A DNA stretch of 35,910 nucleotides, taken from NCBI GenBank assembly GCA_018262095.1, contig JAGTRW010000042.1, forward strand, positions 1-35,910, in the 5' to 3' direction. A model generated the notes under the pieces. That model saw nothing but the letters and a program-made list of their open reading frames with translations, had not been told where the DNA came from and made no database searches. The position numbers and the translations under genes were made by a program. Of this stretch, positions 7,283 through 16,180 are shown piece by piece. The DNA comes from Pseudomonadota bacterium. GTDB taxonomy: Bacteria > Pseudomonadota > Gammaproteobacteria > Burkholderiales > Rhodocyclaceae. Numbering within the stretch: the first letter of the stretch is position 1; every line of letters starts with the position of its first letter.

Positions 7283-8524
7283 ATGATCATGACCAATAAC
7301 GCCGCCGCCCATGCCTTGAATGTTGACGTTTCGGAACCGATTCCTGCCGTGGATTTCAACCGCCGATTTTCACAACGAGCGCGCGCGATTGAGAGTTCGG
7401 CGATTCGCGAAATTCTCAAGGTGACCGAGCGTCCCGAGGTGATTTCCTTCGCCGGCGGTCTGCCTTCACCATTGACCTTTCCCGTAGACGTGATGCGTGG
7501 CGCGCTCGACCGGGTACTCGACAAATCGGGCCGGGAAGCGCTGCAATACAGCACTACCGAGGGTTACGCGCCGCTGCGCGAGTGGATCGCGGCGCGCGTC
7601 GGCACCCCCGAGGCGCCGGTTTCGCCCGACGAGGTGCTGATCGTCTCGGGATCGCAGCAGGGGCTCGATCTGCTGGCCAAAGTCCTAGTCGACCCGGGCG
7701 ACACCGTGTTGGTCGAAACGCCGACATACCTGGGTGCCTTGCAGTCTTTCTCGCTGTTCGCGCCGAAATATGTCTCGATCGCTTCGGACGACGATGGGCT
7801 GCTGCCCGACGCGCTCACCGAGTCGATGCGCGGATCGAAATTCCTTTACTGCCTGCCGAATTTCCAGAATCCGACCGGCCGCCTGTTGTCCGAGGAACGT
7901 CGTTACCGTCTGGCCGAACGCGCGCGCGAACTCGACTTGTTGATCCTCGAAGACGACCCCTACGGGGCGCTGTCGTACGACGGTGAAACACCGCGCTCGA
8001 TCCGTTCGTTGGCGCCGGAACGCACGGTCTATATGGGGTCATTCTCGAAGGTTCTGGCGCCGGGCCTGCGCCTGGGCTACGTGATCGCGCCGCCGGCGCT
8101 GCGCGGCAAACTGGTGCAGGCCAAGCAGGCGACCGATCTGCACACCGCGACGCTGTCGCAAATGGCGGTCTACGAAGTGATCAAGGATGGCTTTCTCGAC
8201 AGCCATATCCCGACCATCCGTACGCTCTACCGCGATCAATGCGCGGCGATGCTGGCGGCACTGGGGCGTCACATGCCCGACGGCGTGCGCTGGAACACGC
8301 CGCGCGGCGGCATGTTCCTGTGGGCCGAGCTGCCGAGCGGAATGAATGCCACGGCGATTCTGGCGCGCGCCATCGAGCTCAACGTGGCTTTTGTTCCGGG
8401 CGCGCCTTTTTATGCGGCCAATCCGGTCAGCGAGTCGTTGCGGCTGGCTTTTGTCACCGTGCCGCCGGCGCAGATCGAAGAAGGCGTCAAGCGCCTGGCC
8501 GGTGTGATTCGCGCCAGTCTCTAG
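7283..8524 (+). CDS. PLP-dependent aminotransferase class I/II (LysN/2-aminoadipate type)
   Basis: A fold-type I aminotransferase of 413 residues. The PLP Schiff-base lysine is Lys256 in YMGSFSKVLAPGLRLGY; Asn196 (PNFQNPTG), Asp225 (LEDDPYG) and Arg263 are the other cofactor contacts. The N-terminal EVISFAGGLPSPLTFP and LQYSTTEGYAPLREWIA are typical of the group that includes 2-aminoadipate aminotransferase and the catalytic part of MocR regulators; there is no DNA-binding domain here. The donor and acceptor cannot be fixed. The start is uncertain: ATGs at 7283 and 7289 are both possible and neither has a good Shine-Dalgarno. The stop TAG is shared in the four bases CTAG with the opposing fadD stop. 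Confidence 0.9.
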   Translation: MIMTNNAAAHALNVDVSEPIPAVDFNRRFSQRARAIESSAIREILKVTERPEVISFAGGLPSPLTFPVDVMRGALDRVLDKSGREALQYSTTEGYAPLREWIAARVGTPEAPVSPDEVLIVSGSQQGLDLLAKVLVDPGDTVLVETPTYLGALQSFSLFAPKYVSIASDDDGLLPDALTESMRGSKFLYCLPNFQNPTGRLLSEERRYRLAERARELDLLILEDDPYGALSYDGETPRSIRSLAPERTVYMGSFSKVLAPGLRLGYVIAPPALRGKLVQAKQATDLHTATLSQMAVYEVIKDGFLDSHIPTIRTLYRDQCAAMLAALGRHMPDGVRWNTPRGGMFLWAELPSGMNATAILARAIELNVAFVPGAPFYAANPVSESLRLAFVTVPPAQIEEGVKRLAGVIRASL

Positions 8525-10206
8525 CGTTTTTCGTCGCGCAGTTCGCGGCGCAGGATCTTGCCGATCGGCGTTTTCGGCAGACTGTCGCGAAAGTCGATGA
8601 AGTGCGGTCGCTTGTAGCCGGTGAGTTGCGTCTTGCAGTAGGCGACCAGCTCGTCTTCGCGCAGGCTGGGGTCCTTCTTCACCACCACCAGCTTGACCGC
8701 CTCGCCTGAGCGCTCGTCGGGAACGCCGATCACCGCGCATTCGGCAACGCCCGGATGGTTCATCACGACGCTTTCGACTTCGTTGGGGTAGACGTTGAAT
8801 CCCGAGACCAGGATCATGTCCTTTTTGCGGTCGGTAATGGTGACGTAGCCTTGGTCATTCATGTGGCCGATGTCGCCGGTCTTGAGCCAGCCGTCGACGA
8901 TCGCCTGCGCCGTTTCCTCTGCATTGTTCCAGTAGCCGCGCATCACCTGTGGCCCGCGCACGCAGATCTCGCCGGTGTGCCTGGCGATGTCGCCTTCGCC
9001 GGTCCATGGCGGCAGTTCGTTGAAAGCGTCGTCGCGGATCGACACGTCGGTCGACGCGACCGGCAGGCCGATGGTGCCGTTCCACGGCGTTCCGAGCAGC
9101 GTGCAGCAGACGCCTGGCGACGTTTCGGTGAGTCCGTAGGCTTCGGTGAGGCAGGTGCCGGTGATCCTCTGCCAGCGCTCGGCGACCGTTTTTTGCACCG
9201 ATGCGCCGCCACCGGCGACCACCTTGAGCGCCGAAAAATCGAGCGTCGCGAAACCCGGTGTATTCATCAGGCCGTTGAACAGCGTGTTGACCCCGGTCAG
9301 TACGCTGAACTTCCAGCGCTTGAGTTCCTTGACGAAGGCGGGCAGATCGCGCGGGTTGGTGATCAGCACGGTCTGGCTGCCCCATTTCATGAAGGCCAGC
9401 GTCAGCGTCAGGCAGAAGATGTGGTACATCGGCAGCGGGGCGACGACGACCTCGCGGCCTTCGCTGAAGCTGCCCGAAATCCACAGGCTGGTCTGTTCGA
9501 GATTGGCGAGCAGGTTGCGGTGGGTGAGCATGGCGCCCTTGGCGACGCCAGTGGTTCCTCCCGTATATTGCAGGAAGGCGATGTCGTCGTGGCCGACCGC
9601 AAACGGCTTGAATGGTGCGCGAGCCCCCCGCGCGAGTGCCGCGCGCAAGGGCGTTGCGCACGCGATTCGCCACTTCGGAACCATTCTCTTGACGCGTTTG
9701 ACGAGCGCGTTGACCAGCCAGCGCTTGGGCGCTGGCAGCAGGTCGCCGACCTGCGTACTGATTACCTGTTCGATCGCCGTATGCGGCAGAACCTGCTGCA
9801 ACGTTCGCGCGAAATTCTCGAGGATGACGATCGCCCTGGCGCCCGAGTCCTTGAGCTGCTGTTCGAGCTCGCGCGCGGTGTAGAGCGGGTTGATATTGAC
9901 CACCGTCAGGCCGGCGCGAACGATTCCGAACAGCACCACCGGGTACTGCAGCAGGTTGGGCAGCATGATGGCGACGCGGTCGCCGCGAACGATTCCCGGC
10001 AGGCCGAGCAGGAAAGCGGCGAAATCGCGCGACAGACGGTCGACTTCGCCAAAGCTGATGCCGTGGCCGAGGTTGTCGAAAGCCGGCTGGGCGGCGAAGC
10101 GGCGAAACGTGTCGTCAAGCAGTCCGGACAGCGAGGCGAAGGGAGGCAGCACAATTTCGCTCGGCATGTTCGCCGGATAGCTCTTCAACCAGATTTTTTC
10201 GCCCAT
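8521..10206 (-). CDS. fadD: Long-chain fatty acid-CoA ligase
   Basis: Activates long-chain fatty acids to acyl-CoA with ATP at the inner face of the membrane, the entry step to beta-oxidation. The 561 residues align closely with E. coli FadD: KIWLKSYPANMPSEI at the start, AIMLPNLLQYPVVLFG, the AMP-binding motif YTGGTTGVAKGA near residue 209, AYGLTETSPGV, GWLKTGDIGHM, DRKKDMILVSGFNVYPNEVE (the FACS signature) and GKILRRELRDE at the C-terminus. I chose the ATG at 10206 because it starts the FadD-like MGEKIWL; the upstream ATG adds only nine unconserved residues. It is divergent from the glycosylase gene and convergent with the aminotransferase. Confidence 0.95.
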   Translation of the reverse strand: MGEKIWLKSYPANMPSEIVLPPFASLSGLLDDTFRRFAAQPAFDNLGHGISFGEVDRLSRDFAAFLLGLPGIVRGDRVAIMLPNLLQYPVVLFGIVRAGLTVVNINPLYTARELEQQLKDSGARAIVILENFARTLQQVLPHTAIEQVISTQVGDLLPAPKRWLVNALVKRVKRMVPKWRIACATPLRAALARGARAPFKPFAVGHDDIAFLQYTGGTTGVAKGAMLTHRNLLANLEQTSLWISGSFSEGREVVVAPLPMYHIFCLTLTLAFMKWGSQTVLITNPRDLPAFVKELKRWKFSVLTGVNTLFNGLMNTPGFATLDFSALKVVAGGGASVQKTVAERWQRITGTCLTEAYGLTETSPGVCCTLLGTPWNGTIGLPVASTDVSIRDDAFNELPPWTGEGDIARHTGEICVRGPQVMRGYWNNAEETAQAIVDGWLKTGDIGHMNDQGYVTITDRKKDMILVSGFNVYPNEVESVVMNHPGVAECAVIGVPDERSGEAVKLVVVKKDPSLREDELVAYCKTQLTGYKRPHFIDFRDSLPKTPIGKILRRELRDEKR

Positions 10207-10287
10207 AATTCTCTGCTCTCGGTGCAATGCCAAAGGTTAATCAAAAATGAAGCGACTTAATACAACGATTCGGCCCCGCCTGTCACC

Positions 10288-10905
10288 ATGATTCCTGATT
10301 ACTGGCAACATGCGTCGGCTACGCTGGCGCAGTGCGACCCGGTGATGGCCGCGCTGGTCGAACGTTTTTCGGGCGCCTCGCTGGTCTCGCGCGGCGATCC
10401 CTTCGTCACGCTGGCGCGCTCGATCGTCGGTCAGCAGATTTCGGTCAAGGCCGCCGACAGCGTCTGGCTGCGCCTGGCGGCGGCCTTGCCGTCGATCGCC
10501 CCGGCGCAGCTGCTGGCCAGTGACAGCCAGACGCTGCGCGCCTGCGGGCTGTCGGCGCGCAAGGTCGAGTATCTGGGCGACCTGGCTCGCCATTTTTCGA
10601 GCGGCCAGATTCATCTGAGCCGCTGGTCGTCGATGAGCGATGCGGAAATCATCGCCGAACTCACCGCGGTGCGCGGCATCGGCGTGTGGACCGCCGAAAT
10701 GTTCCTGATCTTCAACCAGCTTCGCCCCGACGTCTTTCCGCTCGACGACATCGGCCTGCAGAAGGCCGTCGCGCGGCACTACCTGGCGGGTGAGCGTCCG
10801 GCCCGGGGAGTCCTTGCCGCCTACGGCGAGCGCTGGCGTCCGTGGCGCTCGGTGGCGACCTGGTACCTGTGGCGCAGCCTCGACCCGTTGCCGGTCGAGT
10901 ATTGA
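10288..10905 (+). CDS. DNA-3-methyladenine glycosylase II family (AlkA-like, HhH-GPD)
   Basis: Base-excision repair glycosylase of 205 residues, removing alkylated purines. [18 protein letters not shown] (39-56) is the conserved N-terminal helix pair, the helix-hairpin-helix is [16 protein letters not shown] (127-142) and the catalytic aspartate is probably Asp154 in [12 protein letters not shown]. It lacks the N-terminal TBP-like domain of full-length E. coli AlkA, as do many short bacterial relatives. It is followed by accA 94 bp downstream, an arrangement I associate with Rhodocyclales genomes, although the functions are unrelated. Confidence 0.9.
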   Translation: MIPDYWQHASATLAQCDPVMAALVERFSGASLVSRGDPFVTLARSIVGQQISVKAADSVWLRLAAALPSIAPAQLLASDSQTLRACGLSARKVEYLGDLARHFSSGQIHLSRWSSMSDAEIIAELTAVRGIGVWTAEMFLIFNQLRPDVFPLDDIGLQKAVARHYLAGERPARGVLAAYGERWRPWRSVATWYLWRSLDPLPVEY

Positions 10906-10999
10906 GCGCGACGCCCGCGCCGCGCCTGTTGCGCCGCACCAACCGATCCAGTGGCTTTGGGTTAGAATGAGCGCCGTTTTAGAACCGGCCCAACGCTTG

Positions 11000-11968
11000 A
11001 TGAAAATCAGTTTTCTCGACTTTGAACAGCAGATTGCCGACCTCGAAGGCAAGATCGAAACCTTGCGCTTCGCGCAGGACGATTCGGCGGTCGACATCTC
11101 CGAAGAGATCGCGCGTCTCGAGAAGAAGGGTCAGATCCTGACCAAGGAAGTCTACGCCAAGCTCTTGCCGTGGCAGATCGCGCAGGTCGCGCGTCATCCG
11201 CAACGCCCGCATACGCTCGACTACATCGATCTCGTCTTCACCGATTTCGAGGAGCTGCACGGCGACCGCGCTTTTGCCGACGACCACGCGATCGTCGGCG
11301 GCCTGGCGCGTTTCAACGGCCAGCCGGTGATGGTGATCGGCCATCAAAAGGGCAACGACACCAAGGAAAAGCTCTACCGCAACTTCGGCATGCCGCGTCC
11401 CGAGGGTTATCGCAAGGCGCTGCGCCTGATGCGCCTGGCCGAAAAATTCGGTCTGCCGGTGATGACCTTCATCGATACGCCCGGCGCTTATCCCGGCATT
11501 GACGCCGAGGAGCGCGGTCAGTCCGAAGCGATCGGTCGCAATCTCTACGTGATGGCCGAACTCAAGGTGCCGATCATCGTCACGGTGATCGGCGAGGGCG
11601 GTTCGGGCGGCGCGCTGGCGATCGGCATCGGCGACGTCGTGCAGATGCTGCAGTACTCGACCTACGCGGTGATTTCGCCCGAAGGCTGCGCGTCGATTCT
11701 CTGGAAGAGCGCCGAGAAAGCAAGCGAGGCCGCCGAAATCATGGGAATCACGGCGTCGCGCCTCAAAACGCTGGGGCTGATCGACAAGATCGTCAGCGAA
11801 CCGCTCGGCGGCGCGCATCGCGATTACGCAGCGATGGGCGCGAGCCTCAAGAAAGCGCTGCAGGACAGCTTGAAACAGCTCTCTGCGCTGTCGACCGGCG
11901 AGTTGCTCGAAGCGCGCTTTGCGCGGCTGATGGCCTATGGCCGGACCAAAGAGCAGGCGCTGCGCTGA
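11000..11968 (+). CDS. accA: Acetyl-CoA carboxylase, carboxyltransferase subunit alpha
   Basis: Alpha subunit of the carboxyltransferase that moves CO2 from biotin to acetyl-CoA, giving malonyl-CoA for fatty acid synthesis. The protein has 322 residues (E. coli 319) and matches throughout: [88 protein letters not shown] at about 197-211, and [17 protein letters not shown]. The ATG at 11000 gives the family N-terminus; an upstream ATG at 10967 adds eleven unconserved residues. TAGAAT at 10963-10968 is a possible -10. The 3' end overlaps the tilS start. Confidence 0.97.
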   Translation: MKISFLDFEQQIADLEGKIETLRFAQDDSAVDISEEIARLEKKGQILTKEVYAKLLPWQIAQVARHPQRPHTLDYIDLVFTDFEELHGDRAFADDHAIVGGLARFNGQPVMVIGHQKGNDTKEKLYRNFGMPRPEGYRKALRLMRLAEKFGLPVMTFIDTPGAYPGIDAEERGQSEAIGRNLYVMAELKVPIIVTVIGEGGSGGALAIGIGDVVQMLQYSTYAVISPEGCASILWKSAEKASEAAEIMGITASRLKTLGLIDKIVSEPLGGAHRDYAAMGASLKKALQDSLKQLSALSTGELLEARFARLMAYGRTKEQALR

Positions 11969-13325
11969 TTTTTCCGCAGCGGGGGCTTCGCACCCGCTCG
12001 TCGCCATTCTTTCGGCTTTCATCGAAGCGCGTTTGCTCCCCGCTTCGCGTCTGTGCGTCGGTCTTTCCGGCGGGCGCGACTCGGTCGTCCTGCTGCATGC
12101 GCTTCACCGTCTGAGTTCCTGCGTCGATCACCCGTTCGCGTTGTCAGCGCTGCATGTCCACCACGGCCTTTCCGCCAACGCCGACGCTTGGGCAGCGTTC
12201 TGTTCCGAGTTGTGCACGCGCTGCGCGGTGCCGCTGTCGATCGTTCGCGTCACGGTCGCGCAGGGTAGCGGCGAAGGGCTGGAAAGTTCGGCGCGCCGCG
12301 CTCGCCACGCGGCGTTCGCCGACTGCGACGCGGATTTTCTGGTGCTCGCCCATCATCGCGACGATCAGGCCGAAACGGTGCTGCTCAATTTGCTGCGTGG
12401 TGCCGGAATCGCCGGTGCCGCCGGCATGCTTGCCGAGCGCGCGCAGGGCAGCGGCCCCGTACTGGTACGGCCGCTGCTCGACGTTCCGCGCGCACTGATC
12501 GAAGACTACGCAGCCGCGCAATCGCTTGCCTGGATCGACGACGAGAGCAATGCCGATACGCATTTTCGGCGCAATTACCTGCGCCACGAGGTGATGCCGC
12601 GGCTCGCAGCCACATTCCCCGGCGCGCCACAATCGCTGGCGCGCGCCGCCTCGCACTTTGCCGAAGGCGCACAGCTGCTCGACGAACTGGCGGCGATCGA
12701 CCGCGCTGCGCTGGCCACGGCGGCCGGGCGCATCGATTTGGCCGGCTTCAACGCCCTGAGTCCGGCGCGAGCGCGCAACCTGCTGCGCTTCGCCTGGCTC
12801 GCCGCAGGTTTTCGCGCGCCCGACACGCGCTGGATCAACGAGGCGCTGCGCCAGCTGGCGAGCGCCGACAGCCTTTCGGAAACCTGCGTCGCGACCGTCG
12901 ACGGCGAGCTTCACGTCTATCGCGGCGAACTGCATCTCGTCGGCCACGCGCCAGAGGTCTCCAACGTCGTCGTGTCCTGGTCGGGCGAGCCTGAGCTGCC
13001 GTGGGCTGGCGGACGCGTCGTTTTCGTTGCAGCAAGGGGCTCGGGAATCGACCGCCGACTGCTGCAAGGTGGCGAGGTGACGCTGCGACCGCGGCTTGGC
13101 GGCGAGCGCCTGCGGCCCGACGCCAAGCGGCCGCGCCGCAGCCTGCGCAAGCTTTGTCAGGACGCCGCGATTCCGCCGTGGGAGCGCTCGCGCCTGCCTT
13201 TGCTGTGGGTCGGCGGGACGCTCGCCTGGGTCGGCGGACTCGGCGTCGACGCCGCTTTTTCCTGCGCGCCGGGCGATGCCGGGGTGCTGCCGGTGTGGGC
13301 GCTGGCTCAGGTCGTTTCGCAGTAG
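11937..13325 (+). CDS. tilS: tRNA(Ile)-lysidine synthetase
   Basis: Modifies C34 of the CAU-anticodon tRNA-Ile to lysidine with ATP so that it reads AUA. The PP-loop SGGRDS is at residues 44-49, followed by [42 protein letters not shown] and [17 protein letters not shown], the N-terminal catalytic core. The segment [25 protein letters not shown] is also diagnostic. The C-terminal region ([39 protein letters not shown]) matches the TilS C-terminal domain. Length 462 against 432 in E. coli. The ATG at 11937 overlaps accA by 32 bases; a somewhat later start cannot be excluded. Confidence 0.94.
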   Translation: MAGPKSRRCADFSAAGASHPLVAILSAFIEARLLPASRLCVGLSGGRDSVVLLHALHRLSSCVDHPFALSALHVHHGLSANADAWAAFCSELCTRCAVPLSIVRVTVAQGSGEGLESSARRARHAAFADCDADFLVLAHHRDDQAETVLLNLLRGAGIAGAAGMLAERAQGSGPVLVRPLLDVPRALIEDYAAAQSLAWIDDESNADTHFRRNYLRHEVMPRLAATFPGAPQSLARAASHFAEGAQLLDELAAIDRAALATAAGRIDLAGFNALSPARARNLLRFAWLAAGFRAPDTRWINEALRQLASADSLSETCVATVDGELHVYRGELHLVGHAPEVSNVVVSWSGEPELPWAGGRVVFVAARGSGIDRRLLQGGEVTLRPRLGGERLRPDAKRPRRSLRKLCQDAAIPPWERSRLPLLWVGGTLAWVGGLGVDAAFSCAPGDAGVLPVWALAQVVSQ

Positions 13326-14077
13326 CGTACGGCGCCCCAGCCGAGTTTGTCGAGAAGGTCGCGAAAATCCGCGGCGAGCGGCGCGTGTAGCTTGAGCGGC
13401 AGGCCGTTGACCGGATGGGTCAGCTGCATTTCGAGGCAGGCGAGCAGCAGGCGATGGCTGCCGAACAAGTCCTGAAACAGCCGGTTATGGCGTCCCTTGC
13501 CGTAGGTCGCGTCGCCGATGATCGGATGCGCGAGGTGCTTGAGGTGGCGACGCAACTGATGGCGGCGGCCGGTCAAGGGGTTGAGTTCGAGCAGCGCGTA
13601 ACGGCTGGTCGGATAGCGATCGACGCGTTGCGCAAGTTCGGTGATGGCCAGGCGCCGGTAGTCGGTGATCGCGTCCTGCGCTGCGGCGACGCTTGCCGGA
13701 TTACGGAACTCGTAATCGTCGTACTGGCGCGTCAGTGCATGGTCGATTCGCCCGGCTTCGGGCGGGTGGCCGCGAACGACCGCGAGATAGGTCTTGTCGA
13801 TATGCTGCGCCTCGAACTGGTCGCTCAGCGTCCGCGCGATGGCGCGGTCGAGCGCGAAGAGCAGCACGCCCGAGGTGCCGCGATCGAGGCGATGGACGGG
13901 ATGGACGTGCTGGCCAATCTGGTCGCGCAACAGCTGCACCGCAAAGCGCGTTTCGTGGCGGTCGAGAACGGTGCGATGGACCAGCAGTCCGGCCGGCTTG
14001 TTGATCGCGATCAAGTGCTCGTCGCGGTAGATGATAGTCAACTCGTTGTTCAGCGCGTTCAACTCGTCGCTCATCAT
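13307..14077 (-). CDS. truC: tRNA pseudouridine(65) synthase TruC-like
   Basis: RluA-family pseudouridine synthase of 256 residues. The catalytic aspartate is Asp65 in HRLDRGTSGVLLFA. IIYRDEHLIAINKPAGLLVHRTVLDRHE near the start, QFEAQHIDKTYLAVVRG, PTSRYALLELNPLTGRRHQLRRHLKHLAHPIIGDATYG and the LGWG near the end match E. coli TruC more closely than RluA/C/D; no S4 domain is present, also as in TruC. The ATG at 14077 overlaps the ychJ stop in ATGA, so translation is probably coupled. The 3' end overlaps the convergent tilS by 19 bases. Confidence 0.88.
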   Translation of the reverse strand: MMSDELNALNNELTIIYRDEHLIAINKPAGLLVHRTVLDRHETRFAVQLLRDQIGQHVHPVHRLDRGTSGVLLFALDRAIARTLSDQFEAQHIDKTYLAVVRGHPPEAGRIDHALTRQYDDYEFRNPASVAAAQDAITDYRRLAITELAQRVDRYPTSRYALLELNPLTGRRHQLRRHLKHLAHPIIGDATYGKGRHNRLFQDLFGSHRLLLACLEMQLTHPVNGLPLKLHAPLAADFRDLLDKLGWGAVRYCETT

Positions 14078-14484
14078 CGTCGATCCGCGGCTTCTTGATC
14101 GAACTGCCCGTCGACGTAATACCAGCGCCCGTCGTCGCGAACGAAGCGGCTGACTTCGTGCAGCCGCTGCGCGCGGCCGGCGATCTTGTAGCGCGCGACG
14201 AATTCGACCAGCGCACTGTCAGCGCCGGTCGCCTCAAAGCGCTTGATCGATAGTCCGAGCCAGCGCGTTGCTTCGTCCGGTGTGACGTCTGTCGGTCGCG
14301 TGCTGGCGTGCCAGGTCGCCAGCAGATAAGGCTCGAGCGCCAGCACGTAGGCGCTGTAGCGCGAGCGCATCAGCGCTTCGGCGGTCGGCGCGGCAACGCC
14401 GGCGTGGTAAACGCCGCAGCACTCGGCGTAGCCTTTCGGCTGGCCGCAGGGACAGGGCGCGGCACTGGTCTTTTTCGGTGGCAT
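14074..14484 (-). CDS. ychJ: YchJ/UPF0225 family protein with SEC-C zinc motif
   Basis: A 136-residue protein with an N-terminal SEC-C motif (Cys11, Cys13, Cys22, Cys23 in CPCGQPKGYAECCG) followed by the YchJ core: AEALMRSRYSAYVLALEPYLLATWHASTRP, then VEFVARYKIAGRAQRLHEVSRFVRDDGRWYYVDGQ, an NTF2-like fold. Molecular function is unknown; SEC-C binds zinc and occurs at the ends of SecA and other proteins. The start at 14484 begins just before the zinc motif; an in-frame ATG at 14517 would add eleven residues and neither has a clear Shine-Dalgarno. It overlaps truC by four bases, forming a two-gene operon. Confidence 0.9.
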   Translation of the reverse strand: MPPKKTSAAPCPCGQPKGYAECCGVYHAGVAAPTAEALMRSRYSAYVLALEPYLLATWHASTRPTDVTPDEATRWLGLSIKRFEATGADSALVEFVARYKIAGRAQRLHEVSRFVRDDGRWYYVDGQFDQEAADRR

Positions 14485-14597
14485 GGCGGTTGGCGGCAGG
14501 GTCGTGAGGCCGGTCATTGTCGCGCAGGCGCGGTGCCATCGCCAGCGTGCCGTGATTGTTCCCACCGGATTGGCAGTAGCCAATAAAATGACCGGGC

Positions 14598-14615
14598 GCG
14601 CAGAGATCTCTGCGC
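14598..14615. promoter_or_regulatory. Perfect 18-bp palindrome upstream of the 2-hydroxyacid dehydrogenase gene
   Basis: GCGCAGAGATCTCTGCGC is perfectly self-complementary. It ends 28 bases before the ATG at 14644 and lies just after a possible -10 element TAAAAT (14584-14589), so it would straddle or follow the transcription start. The lack of a loop favours a dimeric repressor operator over an RNA terminator, and no T-run follows. The binding protein is unknown. Confidence 0.6.
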
Positions 14616-14643
14616 CGCATCGACCATTACCGATAGAGACGAC

Positions 14644-15609
14644 ATGAAAATATTGCTGAGCACCACCAGTTTTCAGGACACCCCGGGACCGCACCACGAT
14701 CTGCTGGCGAAGAGCGGCTTTGAAGTGGTGCGCGCGCGCGGACCGCTCAGTGAAGCGCAGATGCTCGATCTGATCAGCGAGAATGGTGGTTTCGACGCCT
14801 TGCTCAACGGCGACGACCGGATCAGTGCGCGTGTCATCGACGCGGCGGGAGACAAGCTCAAGGTCATCGCCAAGTACGGGATCGGACTCGATTCGATCGA
14901 CGTCGCGCACGCCACGGCGAAGCGAATTCCGGTGCTGTTCACCCCCGGCGTCAATCACACGACCGTCGCCGAGCATGCCTTCGGTCTGATGATCGCGCTG
15001 GCCAAGGATTTCTGGATTCACGCCAGCGCGGTGAAAAACGGCCAGTGGACGCGCCGCACCGGCCATGAATTGATGGGCAAGACGCTCGGCATCCTCGGGC
15101 TGGGCCGCATCGGCCAGGAGGTAGTCAAGCGCGCCAACGCCTTCGGTATGCGCTGCGTCGCCCATGGCCGGTCCTGGCCCGAAACCTTCGCCGCAGAGCA
15201 TCAGGTCGAACGCATGGCGAGCGCCGAGGCGCTGCTGCAACGCGCTGACGTGGTCTCGCTGCACTTGAGTCTGGATGACGCCAATCGCGGCCTGATCAAT
15301 TCGCGAACGCTGGCGCTGATGAAGCCGGGCGCTTACCTGATCAACACCGCACGCGGCGGCTTGGTGGTCGAGGACGACATCGCGCAGGCCTGCCGCAGCG
15401 GCCATCTCGCCGGCTACGCGACCGACGTCGTCGACGAGGAGCCGATGCGGCCGGGTCATCCTTTCCAGCTCATCGACTCGATCCTGGTGACGCCGCACAT
15501 CGGCAGCCGCACCTTCGAGAGCGTCGAACGCCAGGCGGTGCGCGCGGTCACCAACCTCGTCGAGTTCCTGTCCGGCGGCAGCGACTTCATTCAGGCCAAC
15601 CGCTTCTAG
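14644..15609 (+). CDS. D-isomer-specific 2-hydroxyacid dehydrogenase (phosphoglycerate dehydrogenase-like), probably NADP-dependent
   Basis: A 321-residue 2-hydroxyacid dehydrogenase interconverting a 2-oxo acid and a D-2-hydroxy acid. Rossmann motif GLGRIG at 152-157; catalytic Arg237 (NTARGG), Glu266 (DEEP) and His285 (TPHIGS). At the end of the second strand of the nucleotide fold the sequence is VAHGRSW (172-178): Arg176 stands where NAD-dependent enzymes have Asp, as in glyoxylate/hydroxypyruvate reductases, which suggests NADPH. There is no C-terminal ACT domain, so it is not a serine-feedback-regulated SerA. A weak GAGA precedes the ATG. The real substrate is unknown. Confidence 0.88.
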   Translation: MKILLSTTSFQDTPGPHHDLLAKSGFEVVRARGPLSEAQMLDLISENGGFDALLNGDDRISARVIDAAGDKLKVIAKYGIGLDSIDVAHATAKRIPVLFTPGVNHTTVAEHAFGLMIALAKDFWIHASAVKNGQWTRRTGHELMGKTLGILGLGRIGQEVVKRANAFGMRCVAHGRSWPETFAAEHQVERMASAEALLQRADVVSLHLSLDDANRGLINSRTLALMKPGAYLINTARGGLVVEDDIAQACRSGHLAGYATDVVDEEPMRPGHPFQLIDSILVTPHIGSRTFESVERQAVRAVTNLVEFLSGGSDFIQANRF

Positions 15610-15734
15610 CCGATCGGTCGGCCGCTGCGGCGAATCAAAATGATTGCATCGTCAAATGAAGGATGGTAGCGTGCTGATTCGAATTAGCATGGGATAAACC
15701 CGGGATTTTTCGGAAAATATAACCATCAATAATC

Positions 15735-15932
15735 ATGGCGGTGTCAGCATGTTCGGTGTTTCGCTTGCAAAAAATCCCTCATTTATTGTCGTCCAACGAC
15801 TTCTTCGCCGGTAGCGCGACGGCCAACATGCCCTTCCTCGCGATCGAGCTCGATGCCGGTAAGATGACCTCGCTCGACGAGATCAAGGACAGTTTCAAGA
15901 AGAGCGTCGGCTATCTGCTCAAGAATTACTGA
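15735..15932 (+). pseudogene. Orphan C-terminal gene tail (unrecognised), possibly a remnant
   Basis: The open frame has 65 codons, but only the last 47 or so (from about 15790) show the GC-rich third positions of the neighbouring genes; the first part is AT-rich and unlike coding sequence. The tail, ending in DEIKDSFKKSVGYLLKNY, looks like the end of a longer protein, and a terminator follows directly at 15943. No upstream part of such a gene is present, so I read it as the surviving 3' end of a deleted gene. I do not recognise the family. A genuine small protein is possible but there is no good ribosome-binding site at the ATG. Confidence 0.4.
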
Positions 15933-15942
15933 TCGCCGAAGC

Positions 15943-15966
15943 AAATCCGAGTCCAGACTCGGATTT
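15943..15966 (+). terminator. Intrinsic terminator-like hairpin after the orphan tail
   Basis: Perfect 11-bp inverted repeat AAATCCGAGTC / GACTCGGATTT with a two-base CA between the arms, beginning ten bases after the stop at 15932. The A-rich 5' arm and T-rich 3' arm make it able to work in both directions. Confidence 0.7.
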
Positions 15967-15971
15967 TCCGC

Positions 15972-16004
15972 TTGAGCAGGTGGGGTATATTTCCCCCTGC
16001 TCAA
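15972..16004. terminator. Second hairpin directly after the first
   Basis: TTGAGCAG at 15972-15979 pairs with CTGCTCAA at 15997-16004, and the inner GGGG pairs with CCCC around a TATATTT loop with a small bulge. It follows the first hairpin by five bases. No T-run follows, so it may instead be a regulatory or RNA-stabilising structure in front of the chemoreceptor gene. Confidence 0.45.
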
Positions 16005-16180
16005 ACGCCAGTTTGCATCGGCGCCTTCGCCCGTTGACCGTACGATCGCTGGCCGCCGAGCTGACGATAGTAAAAACGAGGCGGGATTTTGTGACACACT
16101 GTGCGCGGTAACCGTGTTCGGACGCGTTCCTTGTCGCTTCCTCGCGCTTGACGCCAAAAACTTTGGAGATTTCTGACGAC

